Below, one piece after another: positions 1 through 8,736 of a stretch of DNA of 64,000 nucleotides (position 1 is its first letter; the number at the start of each line of letters is the position of its first letter). The notes below the pieces were generated by a model. It made no database searches. It had not been told where the DNA came from and worked only from the letters and a program-made list of their open reading frames with translations. The stretch is taken from assembly GCF_041434935.1 (NCBI RefSeq), contig NZ_CP107964.1, positions 1,240,001 to 1,304,000 of the forward strand, read 5' to 3'. The translations under genes and the position numbers were made by a program. Source of the stretch: Kitasatospora sp. NBC_00374 (lineage in GTDB: Bacteria > Actinomycetota > Actinomycetes > Streptomycetales > Streptomycetaceae).

Positions 1-181
1 TCACGGCGCTGGCGCTCGGGCTCCACGTCTCGATCAGGGACACGTCGCCGATCAGGGGATACACGGAGTCCGGCATCAAGTCGACCCAGCACCGCCTGGT
101 GAAGGTGAAGGGCGTCAGATCCAGGCCGACCAGCGGATTTCGCGGGCCGGCAGCGGTGCTCCGGGACGTTGTGGTGCTCAT
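1..181 (-). CDS. SRPBCC (START-like) family protein, N-terminal part
   Basis: The reverse strand reads from an ATG at 181 to the window edge, about 60 residues, so the gene is cut by the edge. The sequence has the early strand and helix of SRPBCC ligand-binding proteins: a VDL-type strand, then DSVYPLIGDVSLIETWSP, which resembles the 'VYALISDVSRIGRWSP' opening of Streptomyces polyketide-cyclase/dehydrase-like proteins. The family binds hydrophobic ligands in a helix-grip pocket; no substrate can be inferred. It diverges from the regulator at 320, with about 138 bases of shared promoter region. The family call rests on the N-terminus only. Confidence 0.6.
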   Translation of the reverse strand, partial: MSTTTSRSTAAGPRNPLVGLDLTPFTFTRRCWVDLMPDSVYPLIGDVSLIETWSPSASAV

Positions 182-319
182 GGGTTCTCCCGAGGGTGAA
201 GACGACACAGGGGTGATACGACTCATCGTCGGGGCCGGTGCGGGGCGCAGCCAGACCCTGCGGATCCGCACCCCCGCAGGGTGAGGTGCGGCTCGGTGGT
301 GCTGCGCATACTCGGTTCC

Positions 320-1219
320 ATGAACAAGCACGGGCAGCTCGCCGACTTCCTCCAGGCACGCCGGAGCCTTCTGCATCCCGAGGACGTCGGGTTGCAGACC
401 TACGGCGAGCGGCGCCGGGTGCCGGGATTGCGGCGGGAGGAGCTGGCGATGCTCGCGGGCATCAGCGCGCCCTACTACGCCCGGCTTGAGCAGGGCCAGT
501 CGCGCAACGCCTCGCGTGAGGTGCTCGATGCCATCGCGACTGCCCTGCGCCTGGACGAGTCCGAGCGGGTACATCTGCACGAGCTCGCCCGTGCGCCGAA
601 GCGGGGCAGAGCCGCACTCCGTCCCCGTCCCGAGTGGGTCACCCCGGCCACCAGCGCGTTGCTGGCAGCTCTCGAAGGCACACCCGCCATCGTCATGGGC
701 CGCCGTAGTGACGTTCTGGCCTGGAACACGCAGGGTCATGCGTTGTTCGCCGGCACCGTCGACCGGGGCAGCCCCGCTGAACCGGGTCGTCGGCCGAACA
801 TGGCGAAGCTGGTGTTCCTCGACGCTCACACCCGGGACCTCTATACCGATTGGCCCGCCAAGGCCCGGGCCGTGGTCGGCAACCTGCGCCTCACCGCCGG
901 CCGGCATCCGGAGGATCCTCTGCTGGCTGGGCTCGTCGGTGAGCTGACCATGCGCAGCCCGGAGTTCGCAGCCATGTGGGCCGACCACCGGATCCTGGCC
1001 TGCGATGTCGCCGATTACGAGATGCACCACCCCACGGTCGGGACCCTGACCGTGACCCAGCAGACGCTCCAGAGTCCGCAGGGAACCGGGGCGGCCATGG
1101 TGATCGCCACGGCCGCCCCGGGGTCCCCCTCCGCGACAACCCTCAGCCTCCTTGCGCAGGCCAGCGGGCCAAGCGAGGCAGTCCTGCCCCGCAGGGGCGC
1201 CGAATCCCGTCCCTCCTGA
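320..1219 (+). CDS. XRE-type regulator with MmyB-like ligand domain
   Basis: About 299 residues. Residues ~5-75 form an N-terminal helix-turn-helix with the signature of this family (VPGLRREELAMLAGIS followed by YYARLEQGQ). The rest, including RSDVLAWN and the FLDAHTRDLYTDW segment, matches the MmyB-like ligand-binding domain common in Streptomyces. These are cytoplasmic DNA-binding regulators that usually control a neighbouring oxidoreductase or small-molecule gene. I chose the ATG at 320 because the helix-turn-helix homology begins right after it; an upstream start at 281 would add a low-complexity tail. The divergent SRPBCC gene is the obvious candidate target, which is inference. Confidence 0.85.
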   Translation: MNKHGQLADFLQARRSLLHPEDVGLQTYGERRRVPGLRREELAMLAGISAPYYARLEQGQSRNASREVLDAIATALRLDESERVHLHELARAPKRGRAALRPRPEWVTPATSALLAALEGTPAIVMGRRSDVLAWNTQGHALFAGTVDRGSPAEPGRRPNMAKLVFLDAHTRDLYTDWPAKARAVVGNLRLTAGRHPEDPLLAGLVGELTMRSPEFAAMWADHRILACDVADYEMHHPTVGTLTVTQQTLQSPQGTGAAMVIATAAPGSPSATTLSLLAQASGPSEAVLPRRGAESRPS

Positions 1220-1804
1220 CCTGAGAAAGCCCCTCTCCGGGGCCCCTTGCGCAGCCGAGGACGCCCGTACGTCAACGGCGCCGCGTCCGCCTCCGCCTGT
1301 CGGGCTTCGCACGCCCCGGCACTCCCCCTGGCTGCGGCATGCCCGTATGCCGGAAAACAGAGAAGGAACCCATGCTCAAGCGAATCAGCCTTGTCGCAAC
1401 AGCCGCGACGATGGCCGCAGTGGCCCTCCCGGCCGATGCCACCCCGGTAACGCCGAAGCCCCTGAGCCACGTTCGGATTGCCAATCACTTCGACCTGGCC
1501 GCGGGCCAGATGCCGGAGAACATCGCCCTGCTGCCCGACGGCACGGCCAACGTGACCTTCGCCGGCAGCCGCCAGATCGCCCAGATCACCCCCGGGGGCA
1601 GCACCCGCATCCTGGCGACCCTTCCCGCGCCCGCCGACGGCGGAGCCAGGACCCCTGTCCTCGGATTCCCCCTGACTACTGGCATCGTCCAGGCCGCGGA
1701 CGGAAGCACGTACGCGCTGTACGCGACCGGCACCGCCGACCTGACGGGCCTGTGGCGGCTGGCCCCCGGCAAGGCACCGGAGCGCATCGCCGCGCTGCCC
1801 CCTA

Positions 1805-2896
1805 GGGCCTGTTTGGAGTCGTGATCAATTGCCCGGTTCGCCCACCATGGGCCGGGCGGGGCTGATAGAACGCTTCCGTGACGCGACGCGAACTGAGGGA
1901 CAGCGAGTGGGAGTTGGTCGAGCCGTTCCTGCCCATCGGCCGGTATGGCCCGTATCCGCAGCATCTGCGTGAACAGTTCGAGGGCGTCATTTGGAAGTTC
2001 CGCAGCGGCGGCCAGTGGCGGGAGATGCCCGAGGAGTTCGGGGCTTGGCAGACGGTCTACGACCGCTTCGCCCAGTGGCGCGACGGCGGCGTGTTCGCCG
2101 CGCTGATGGAGGCGATGATCGCCGAGGCCGCCCGCCGCGGACAGGCGGACATGTCGCTAGTCAGCGTGGACTCCACGGTCGCCCGCGCGCACCACGACGC
2201 GGCCGGGATGGTGGTGGACCTCGAGGTGCTGGCGGCCCTGGAGGAGGCAGCAGCGGAGGAAAAGGGGCAGCAGAAACCGGGCAAACCGCCCAGGTGACCG
2301 TCGAGTCGGCGTCGCTTGAGGCGGATCGCGCCGAGCGCCGACGGCTGCGTCGGCGGCGCCGGGCCCGACTCAAAGCCGCGGAGCTCGGGCGTTCGCGCGG
2401 CGGTCTCACCAGCAAGGTCCACCTCGCGGCGGACCGGCGCTGCCGCCCACTGGCCCTTCGTGCTCACGCTGGGACAGGCCGCCGACAGCCCGCGGTTCGT
2501 CGCGGTGCTGGAGAAGGTCAAGGTGCGAGGGCCGGTCGGCCGTCCGCGTACCCGGCCCGACGCGGTCGCCGCCGATAAGGCGTACTCCTCGCGGGCCAAC
2601 CGCGCCTACCTGCGCAGACGCGGGATCAAGGCGGTGATACCGGAGAAGGTTGACCAGGCCGCGAACCGCAAGAAGCGCGGCAGTGCCGGCGGCCGACCCG
2701 TCTCCCACGACGCCGAGCTCTACAAGGAGCGGAACACGGTGGAGCGTTGCATCAACAAGATCCGGGCCTGGCGGGGCCTGGCCACCCGGTACGACAAGAC
2801 TCCCGAGAGCTACATGGCGGGGCTCCAACTGCGCGGATCCATCATCTGGATGCGCAGTCTCGGCCCCGCCTCGTGATCACGACTCCAAACAGGCCC
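1805..2896 (+). mobile_element. IS5-family element 1 (probable IS427 group)
   Basis: Terminal inverted repeats are perfect over 23 bases: 1805-1827 (GGGCCTGTTTGGAGTCGTG...) and 2874-2896. TA dinucleotides flank it at 1803-1804 and 2897-2898. The length is about 1.09 kb and it carries one transposase region in two frames. It lies directly against a second, related element, and the two share the single TA at 2897-2898. The short TA-type target duplication and two-frame transposase fit the IS427 group of IS5. Confidence 0.9.
1878..2876 (+). pseudogene. IS5-family transposase of element 1, frameshifted
   Basis: The start at 1878 (GTG) gives an OrfA of 139 residues (TRRELRDSEWELVEPFLPIG, with the typical GGQWREMP motif and a first catalytic Asp in SVDSTVARAHH) ending at 2297. 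OrfB continues in the -1 frame from about 2290, consistent with programmed -1 slippage near the GGAAAAGGGG run at ~2259. OrfB then breaks again: after CRPLA at about 2453 one extra C moves the rest (FVLTLGQAADSP ... YKERNTVERCINKIRAWRG) to another frame, ending at 2876. This second shift has no programmed explanation in the family, so the transposase is probably dead. Confidence 0.8.
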
Positions 2897-2898
2897 TA

Positions 2899-3991
2899 GG
2901 GCGCGTATCGAGTCTTGATCAATCTGTGGGATTTGCCCTCGCTCCGAGGCCTGATCCGGTAGATCGTCTTGCGTGACGCGAGTGCAACTGACTGACGAAG
3001 AGTGGGAGTTCATCGGGCCGTACCTGCCGATTGGTGAGTACGGCCCGTACCCCGAGCGGCTGCGCGAGCAGTTCGAGGGCGTGATCTGGCGGTTCAAGAC
3101 GGGCGGGCAGTGGCGGGAGATGCCGCAGGAGTTCGGCGCCTGGTCGACCGTCTCCAATCGCTTCCGGCAATGGCGGAACGCCGGCGTGTTCGAGGCCCTG
3201 CTGGAGGGCCTGATCGCGGAAGCCGCGAAACGGGGCGTGGTGGACCTGTCCCTGGTCAGCATCGACTCCACCACCGCGCGCGCTCACCACGACGCCGCCG
3301 GGATGCACCTGAGCGAGGACGTGCTCACCGCCTTGGAAGAGGCTGCCGCCGAGGAGGAGAAGGCCAGGTCAAAGGGGGCGGCCTCGAAGAACAAACCGGG
3401 CGGGGAGCCGAAGCGGACCCCGATCGGGAGGAGCGACGACACATCCGGCGTCGACGAAAGCTGCGACTGAAGGCCGCCCTGCTCGGACGCTCGCGGGGCG
3501 GGCAGACCAGCAAGGTTCACGTCGCCGGCGACCGGAAGTGTCGCCCGCTGGCATTCATTCTGACCGCCGGACAGGCCGCCGACAGCCCGCAGTTCATCCC
3601 TGTGCTGAAGAAGGTCCGGGTCCGGGGACCGGTCGGTCGTCCACGGACCCGACGCGGTCGCCGGAGACAAGGCCTACTCGTCCCGCGGCAACCGCACCTA
3701 CCTGCGCAAACGCCGCATCAAGGCGGTCATCCCGGAGAAGAGGGACCAGGCCGCCAACCGGAAGAACAGGGGCTCCAAGGGCGGCCGACCCGTCAGCCAC
3801 GACGCCGAGCTCTACAAGGAACGGAACACCGTCGAGCGCCTGATCAACAAGCTCAAGGCCTGGCGAGGTATCGCCACCCGGTACGACAAGACCCCGGACA
3901 GCTACCTCGCCGGCCTCCAACTGCGCGCCTCGATGATCTGGATCAAGGACCTCACACGGACCACCCCTTGATCAAGACTCGATACGCGCCC
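2899..3991 (+). mobile_element. IS5-family element 2 (probable IS427 group)
   Basis: Perfect 24-base terminal inverted repeats at 2899-2922 (GGGCGCGTATCGAGTCTTGA...) and 3968-3991, flanked by TA at 2897-2898 and 3992-3993. It is a relative of element 1, not a copy: the ends differ after GGGC and the proteins are diverged along their length. It probably inserted into the terminal TA of element 1, or the reverse, so two independent transpositions used the same target site. Confidence 0.9.
2973..3971 (+). pseudogene. IS5-family transposase of element 2, frameshifted
   Basis: OrfA (2973-3470) opens TRVQLTDEEWEFIGPYLPIG and carries GGQWREMP and SIDSTTARAHH, as in element 1. OrfB lies in the -1 frame (LRLKAALLGRSRGGQTSKVH ... 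RVRGPVGRPRTR). At about 3650 a gap of about five bases relative to the RPRTRPDAVA consensus moves the rest (DAVAGDKAYSSRGNRTYL ... ERNTVERLINKLKAWRG) to a third frame that ends at 3971. The OrfA/OrfB switch looks like normal IS427-type slippage; the break at 3650 looks like a deletion, so the element is likely unable to move itself. Confidence 0.8.
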
Positions 3992-4639
3992 TAACGGTCT
4001 GCCCAACGGCCTGGCGCTGGACCCGCACAGTGAGCAGCTCTACATCACCGACTCGGTGCTCGGCACCGTATGGACCGTCCCCCTCTCCGGGGGCCGGCCC
4101 ACCGCCTGGTCGACTGCGTCGGAACTCGCTTCGACCGGCTTCCTCGGAGCCAACGGCGCGAAGGTCCACGACGGCGCGCTCTGGGTGACCAACCTCGACA
4201 AGGGCACGCTCGTGCGCATCCCGATCCGTCACGGAAACAGGGCTGGAGTGCCGCAGGTGAGGGCAACCGGACTGGCCGGTATCGACGACTTCGCCTTCAC
4301 CGGCCGGGGCAACGAGGTGCTCGCCACCCTCAACGCCCCCAACAAGGTCGTGCTCATCCGACCCGACGGCACCAGCACCACCGTTCTGAACACCGACGAC
4401 GGACTCCAGAACCCCACCTCCATCGCACTGCGTGGCAAGGAGGTGTACGTCCTCAACGCCGCCTACACCACGGGCAAGGACCCAAACCTCCTACTTGCCC
4501 GCCTGCCCGGCCACCACCGCTGAGGGTTATCCCGTCGTTGCCCCCCTTTGAAGGATCGAGGCGGGCGCGGACGACTCACACGCCACGTGATCGCGTACGG
4601 GACACCCGTCGGCCGAGTCGCAGGGCGGGCCGCCCCCTC

Positions 4640-4930
4640 GCAACAGGCGACAGTGAACCGCTGGCGACGGGCTGCGGACCTGTCGAACACCCTGTCTTTT
4701 GCGCAGTGTCCGGGGCGCAGCTGCGGCGGGCCGCACCATCCGGCTGGCCGCTCGGCCGTTGCCAAGAGGCCAGCCATCCCGCAGCGACTGAGGCTCAACT
4801 ACTGTGGCCAGGAGGCCCGGTGGGCGGCGATCAGGTCGCGGTACCAGGCGTACGACGCCTTCGGCGTCCGCCGCTGCGTCTCGAAGTCGACGTGCACCAG
4901 CCCGAAGCGCTGGTGGTAGCCCTCAGCCCG
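4640..4930. repeat. Diverged copy of the GH1 3' end and its downstream flank
   Basis: About 290 bases align by eye with 17010-17310, in the same orientation. Shared blocks include 22 identical bases at 4751-4772 and 17134-17155, and about 21 identical bases around 4828-4848 and 17212-17232. Similarity covers both the end of the GH1 coding region and non-coding sequence beyond its stop, so an old segment duplication or paralogous insertion is indicated, not convergence of a protein motif. Confidence 0.8.
4799..4930 (-). pseudogene. Fossil C-terminus of a GH1 beta-glucosidase
   Basis: The reverse strand encodes AEGYHQRFGLVHVDFETQRR then TPKASYAWYRDLIAAHRA and a stop at 4799. This matches the last ~40 residues of family 1 glycoside hydrolases and closely matches the intact gene at 17183-18538. 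Upstream of AEGY (above ~4925) the homology ends abruptly, so more than 400 codons, including both catalytic glutamates, are missing. It is a relic of a truncated paralogue. Confidence 0.85.
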
Positions 4931-5352
4931 TCGGACAGACTGTGATCGTATCCGTCGGTGTGGCCGGCAGAGGCCGCCCTGACGGACACGATGGTCAAGC
5001 TCGTTCCAGCAACGCGCGCCTCCGTCGCTACGCAGCAGTCCCCGACATCGAGGCGGAGAGTGATGAGCTGGCGAACTCGGCCCAGCAGTCGCGTGGGGTG
5101 ACGACCTCCCGCGGGATGGCGACGCGTTCGACGGCGTTCGGGCCTTGCCGACAGGGAAAGGAACTCTTGGTTCCGCGGTTGCATCCGTAAGCCGATGGGA
5201 CATTCGCCCGGGCCAGCGGCGCGTGTCGCCGTAAGCGGCGCGCCGCCGCTCAGCGAGCAGCCTGTCAGTTCCAGCGGACGGCAAAAGCAAAGGCAAAGGC
5301 AAAGGCAAGGAGATCCGTCGCTCCTTGCCACTCTTAACGTATAGCGCACCGG
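4931..5352. other. Stretch without a recognisable gene; short GGCAAA repeat
   Basis: No reading frame here has family resemblance. Bases 5280-5309 are a short tandem array of a GGCAAA-like hexamer (about four imperfect units), too short and unspaced to be a CRISPR or a regulatory array. The sequence leads into the rifamycin-associated element of the next gene. Confidence 0.5.
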
Positions 5353-5372
5353 GGGGCTTGCGGCAAGACCCC
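5353..5372 (+). promoter_or_regulatory. Rifamycin-associated element (RAE)
   Basis: GGGGCTTGCGGCAAGACCCC: an inverted repeat (CTTGC/GCAAG flanked by G and C runs) that matches the RAE found upstream of rifamycin-inactivating genes in actinomycetes. It precedes rph at 5688 on the same strand. A possible -10 hexamer CAGAAT lies at 5383-5388. About 315 bases separate the RAE from the chosen start, leaving a long leader, unless the GTG at 5463 or another upstream codon is used. Confidence 0.8.
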
Positions 5373-5687
5373 GGTCACGGCGCAGAATCATTGGCCGAGG
5401 CCACAACCTGCGGAAATGAGGGCACGACGTGAGGGTCTTGTTGTCGACGCACGGAGGACGCAGTGACGCCGGACGAGTGGTGGGACCGGCGGTGCGGTTG
5501 CGGGCGTCCGGGGAGACGTGCGGGGGTACGCGCCGCGCGACCGAGCCAGGCGGCCGGCCGATTCGTCGGAGGGAAGGCAACCGGGGATGAGGACGTGCCC
5601 GACAGGCGGTTCGACAGGGTTGGAACCGCCGGCGATGCGATCGGCCAGTGCGGTGCGCCGGGACACGACGGCCTCGGAGGCATCGCG

Positions 5688-8294
5688 ATGACCGAGCAGT
5701 ACACGCGCGATCTTCAAGAGGTCGACCAGACGCAGGTCGCGATCGTCGGCGGCAAGGGCGCGCACCTGGGCGAGCTGTCCCGGATCGAAGGCATCCGCGT
5801 GCCGGCCGGCTTCTGCGTGACGACAGACGCCTTCCGGCGGATCATGGTGGAGGCGCCGTCGATCGACGATCAGCTCGATCGGCTGTCCCGCCTGAACCCG
5901 GACGACCGGCAGGCGATCCGCGCGCTCAGCGCGGAGATCCGCCGGACCATCGAGGGGATCGCCGTCCCGGGCGATCTCGCGGCGGCGGTCACCGACGCGC
6001 TCGCCCGGCTCGGCGAGCAGGCCGCCTGCGCCGTCCGGTCCAGCGCGACGGCGGAGGACCTGCCGATGGCTTCCTTCGCCGGCCAGCAGGACACGTACCT
6101 GAACGTCGTGGGGCCGGCGGCGATCCTCCGGCACGTCAGCCGGTGCTGGGCCTCGCTGTTCACCGAGCGAGCCGTGACCTATCGCCAGCGTAACGGCATC
6201 GACCACCGCACGGTCCAGATGGCCGTGGTCGTGCAGCGGATGGTCTTCCCTCATGCGGCGGGCATCCTGTTCACGGCCGACCCCGTCACGGGCAACCGGC
6301 AGGTCGCCGCCGTGGACGCCGGCTTCGGCCTCGGCGAGGCTCTGGTCTCCGGTCTCGTGAACCCGGACGTCTTCAAGGTGCGCAACAGCGAAGTGATCGC
6401 CAAGGCGATCGCCACCAAACTGCGCGCCGTTCACGCCCTGCCGGCCGGCGGTACGCAGGAGGTGGCGATTGACCTGCAGCGGCAGGAGCAGCCAGCGCTG
6501 ACTGACGCTCAGGTGGTGCGGCTGGTGCAGCTCGGGCGACGGATCGAGGCGCACTTCGGCCACCCGCAGGACATCGAATGGTGCCTGGTGGACGACGACT
6601 TCCGGATCGTCCAGAGCCGGCCGATCACTACGCTGTTCCCCATCCCCCGGGCCGGGGACCAGGAGAATCACGTCTACGTCTCCGTCGGCCATCAGCAGAT
6701 GATGACCGACCCCATGAAGCCCCTTGGGCTGTCCATGTGGCAGCTGACGGCGATGGTGCCGATGCACGAGGCCGGCGGGAGGTTGTTCGTCGACGTCACC
6801 GGGCGCCTGGCCTCGCCCGCGAGCCGCGCCGGCCTGCTGGACCTCGTGGGGAGAGGGGATCCGCTGGTCAGGGACGCGCTGGAGACCGTCCTCGACCGCG
6901 ACGACTTCGTTCCGTCGCTCCCGGACGCGGGTCCGGCAGGGCACGGGGGTCCGCCGGCCGGCGGCGCGCCCGCTCCGATCGAGACCGATCCGGCCATCGT
7001 CACCGAGCTGATCGCGCGCAGCCGGGCATCCCTTGCCGCCCTGCGGCGCGATATCCGGACGAAGACCGGGCCGGCGCTGTTCGACTTCCTGCTGGGCGCC
7101 TTCGAGGAGCACAAGCGAGTCCTCAGTGATCCGCTGAACATGCAGGCGATCATGGCGGGGATGGAGGCCACCTGGTGGCTCAACGACACACTGCAGGAGT
7201 GGCTGGGCGAGAAGAGCGCGGCCGACACGCTCACGCTGTCCGCCCCCGACAACGTCACGTCGGAAATGGGACTGGCGCTACTCGACGTCGCCGACGTGAT
7301 CCGCCCGCATCCGGAGGTGGTGGCGTTCCTGCAGGGCGTCCAGGACGAGGGCTTCCTGGACGAGCTGGCGAAGCTCCCGGGCGGAACCGAGGCGCGCGAC
7401 GCTGTCGAGGCCTACCTCGACCGGTACGGCATGCGCTGCGTCGGCGAGATCGACATCACGAGGCCGCGTTGGCGCGAGCGCCCCAGCACGCTCGTGCCCG
7501 TGATCCTCGACAACGTCAGGCTCTTCGCGCCGGGCGCAGCCGAACGGCGCTTCGAGCACGGGCTGCAGGAGGCGCAGAGGAAGGAACGTGACGTGCTGTC
7601 ACGCTTGCGGGCCCTGCCGGACGGGGAGCGGAAAGCCGACGAGACCAAACGGATGATCGACCGGGTCCGGACCTTCATCGGGTACCGGGAGTACCCGAAG
7701 TACAACATCGTCAGCCGCTACTTCGTCTACAAGCAGTCCCTGCTGGAGGAGGCCGAGCGCCTCGTGCAGGCCGACGTTCTCCATGAGCCGGAGGACGTCT
7801 TCTACCTCACGTTCCAGGAGTTCCACGACGTCGTGCGCACCAAGCAGGTGGACGGCCGGCTCATCCAGGGGCGCAAGGAAGCGTTCCGGTCGTACGAGGC
7901 ACTCACACCGCCCCGGGTACTCACCTCGGACGGCGAGGCCGTCGCCGGCGCGTACCGGCGCGACGACGTGCCGGCCGGCGCCCTGATCGGCCTACCGGTC
8001 TCCGCCGGGACCATCGAGGGAAGGGCTCGCGTCATCCTCGACATGGCGCAGGCCGATCTCGAAGCGGGCGACATCCTGGTCACGGCCCACACGGACCCCA
8101 GCTGGTCACCGCTGTTCGTCGCCATCGCGGGCCTGGTGACGGAGGTGGGCGGCTTGATGACCCATGGCGCGGTGATCGCACGGGAGTACGGCTTGCCGAC
8201 CGTCGTGGGCGTGGACCAGGCCACCCGGCTGATCCGGGACGGGCAGCGGATCCGCGTGCACGGAACCGACGGGTATGTCGAGATCCTGCATTGA
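5688..8294 (+). CDS. rph: Rifamycin-inactivating phosphotransferase
   Basis: 868 residues, the usual RPH size. The enzyme transfers the beta-phosphate of ATP to the C21 hydroxyl of rifamycins, giving resistance. Order seen: N-terminal ATP-binding domain (VGGKGAHLGELSRI near residue 20, RSSATAEDLPMASFAGQQD, then IVQSRPITTLFP), a central rifamycin-binding domain beginning around ENHVYVSVGHQQMM, and a C-terminal swivelling phosphohistidine domain with GGLMTHGAVIAREYGLP. The His in THG is residue 826, matching His825 of Listeria RPH. I chose ATG 5688 because homology starts there (TEQYTRDLQEVDQTQVA) and CGGAGG lies 10-15 bases upstream. The upstream RAE indicates rifamycin induction. A general PEP synthase is less likely given the length and the central domain. 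Confidence 0.92.
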   Translation: MTEQYTRDLQEVDQTQVAIVGGKGAHLGELSRIEGIRVPAGFCVTTDAFRRIMVEAPSIDDQLDRLSRLNPDDRQAIRALSAEIRRTIEGIAVPGDLAAAVTDALARLGEQAACAVRSSATAEDLPMASFAGQQDTYLNVVGPAAILRHVSRCWASLFTERAVTYRQRNGIDHRTVQMAVVVQRMVFPHAAGILFTADPVTGNRQVAAVDAGFGLGEALVSGLVNPDVFKVRNSEVIAKAIATKLRAVHALPAGGTQEVAIDLQRQEQPALTDAQVVRLVQLGRRIEAHFGHPQDIEWCLVDDDFRIVQSRPITTLFPIPRAGDQENHVYVSVGHQQMMTDPMKPLGLSMWQLTAMVPMHEAGGRLFVDVTGRLASPASRAGLLDLVGRGDPLVRDALETVLDRDDFVPSLPDAGPAGHGGPPAGGAPAPIETDPAIVTELIARSRASLAALRRDIRTKTGPALFDFLLGAFEEHKRVLSDPLNMQAIMAGMEATWWLNDTLQEWLGEKSAADTLTLSAPDNVTSEMGLALLDVADVIRPHPEVVAFLQGVQDEGFLDELAKLPGGTEARDAVEAYLDRYGMRCVGEIDITRPRWRERPSTLVPVILDNVRLFAPGAAERRFEHGLQEAQRKERDVLSRLRALPDGERKADETKRMIDRVRTFIGYREYPKYNIVSRYFVYKQSLLEEAERLVQADVLHEPEDVFYLTFQEFHDVVRTKQVDGRLIQGRKEAFRSYEALTPPRVLTSDGEAVAGAYRRDDVPAGALIGLPVSAGTIEGRARVILDMAQADLEAGDILVTAHTDPSWSPLFVAIAGLVTEVGGLMTHGAVIAREYGLPTVVGVDQATRLIRDGQRIRVHGTDGYVEILH

Positions 8295-8633
8295 CCGACC
8301 ACACCGAGAAGGCCCCCACCGAGTCGACCGGCCACCCGACGCTCTCCAGCACTTCCCGTGACACCGCCGTCATCCGGCGGAACGGCGTGGGCGAACATGT
8401 CCGGCCGGCGCATCTGCGGGCAGCGGTCGGCCGGCGGTGCCGCACCGGACGGGTCAGGCCACCGCGAGGTCCTTCTGCGTACCGTCGCTGCCGAGCGCCA
8501 CCTGCTGGAAGGGCGCCGGGCTCGTCCAGTGGTCAACCGGCAGCGCCACTGACCAGCGCGGTCGCCGCAGGCGAATCAAGCTCGACCACCCATCGGCTTT
8601 GGATGGTGGTCTTCCAGGCGCCGTGTGGTCTTG
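8295..8633. other. Gap between rph and the IS element, no supported gene
   Basis: A 125-codon plus-strand frame (8291-8668) has arginine/proline-rich composition and no family resemblance, and it would run into the IS end. The reverse frame is equally uninformative. Probably degenerate or intergenic sequence. Confidence 0.5.
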
Positions 8634-8736
8634 AGTGGACGTTAAGTCCCTTTTCTTTCGGTTCGTGATCGCTCGTTCGTGTGAACGTCGACCGTACTGG
8701 CGTGCCAGCCGGGGTTCGGGTGATGTTCTGCGGCGC

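Larger units (their letters stand above)
1372..4523 (+). pseudogene. SMP-30/gluconolactonase-like beta-propeller protein, split by two IS elements
   Basis: The 5' part (1372-1804) begins with a Sec signal peptide (MLKRISLVATAATMAAVALP) and reads through propeller-like repeats to the codons for LPP. The 3' part (3994-4523) resumes with NGLPNGLALDPHSEQLYITD and ends at a TGA. Removing bases 1805-3993 gives CCT-AAC-GGT and one continuous frame, so the parent gene coded for a secreted protein of about 320 residues of the SMP-30/LRE (NHL-like) type. Such proteins are often lactonases or sugar- or pigment-linked binding propellers; this one cannot be assigned a substrate. The insertion leaves it non-functional. 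The first half alone would run into IS sequence and stop at 1824. Confidence 0.85.

Noticed and set aside
5280..5309. Short GGCAAA-type tandem repeat as a CRISPR or regulatory array
   Set aside because: Units are six bases with no spacers and are imperfect; a simple repeat.
8291..8668. 125-codon frame after rph as a gene
   Set aside because: Low-information composition, extends across the IS end, no homology.
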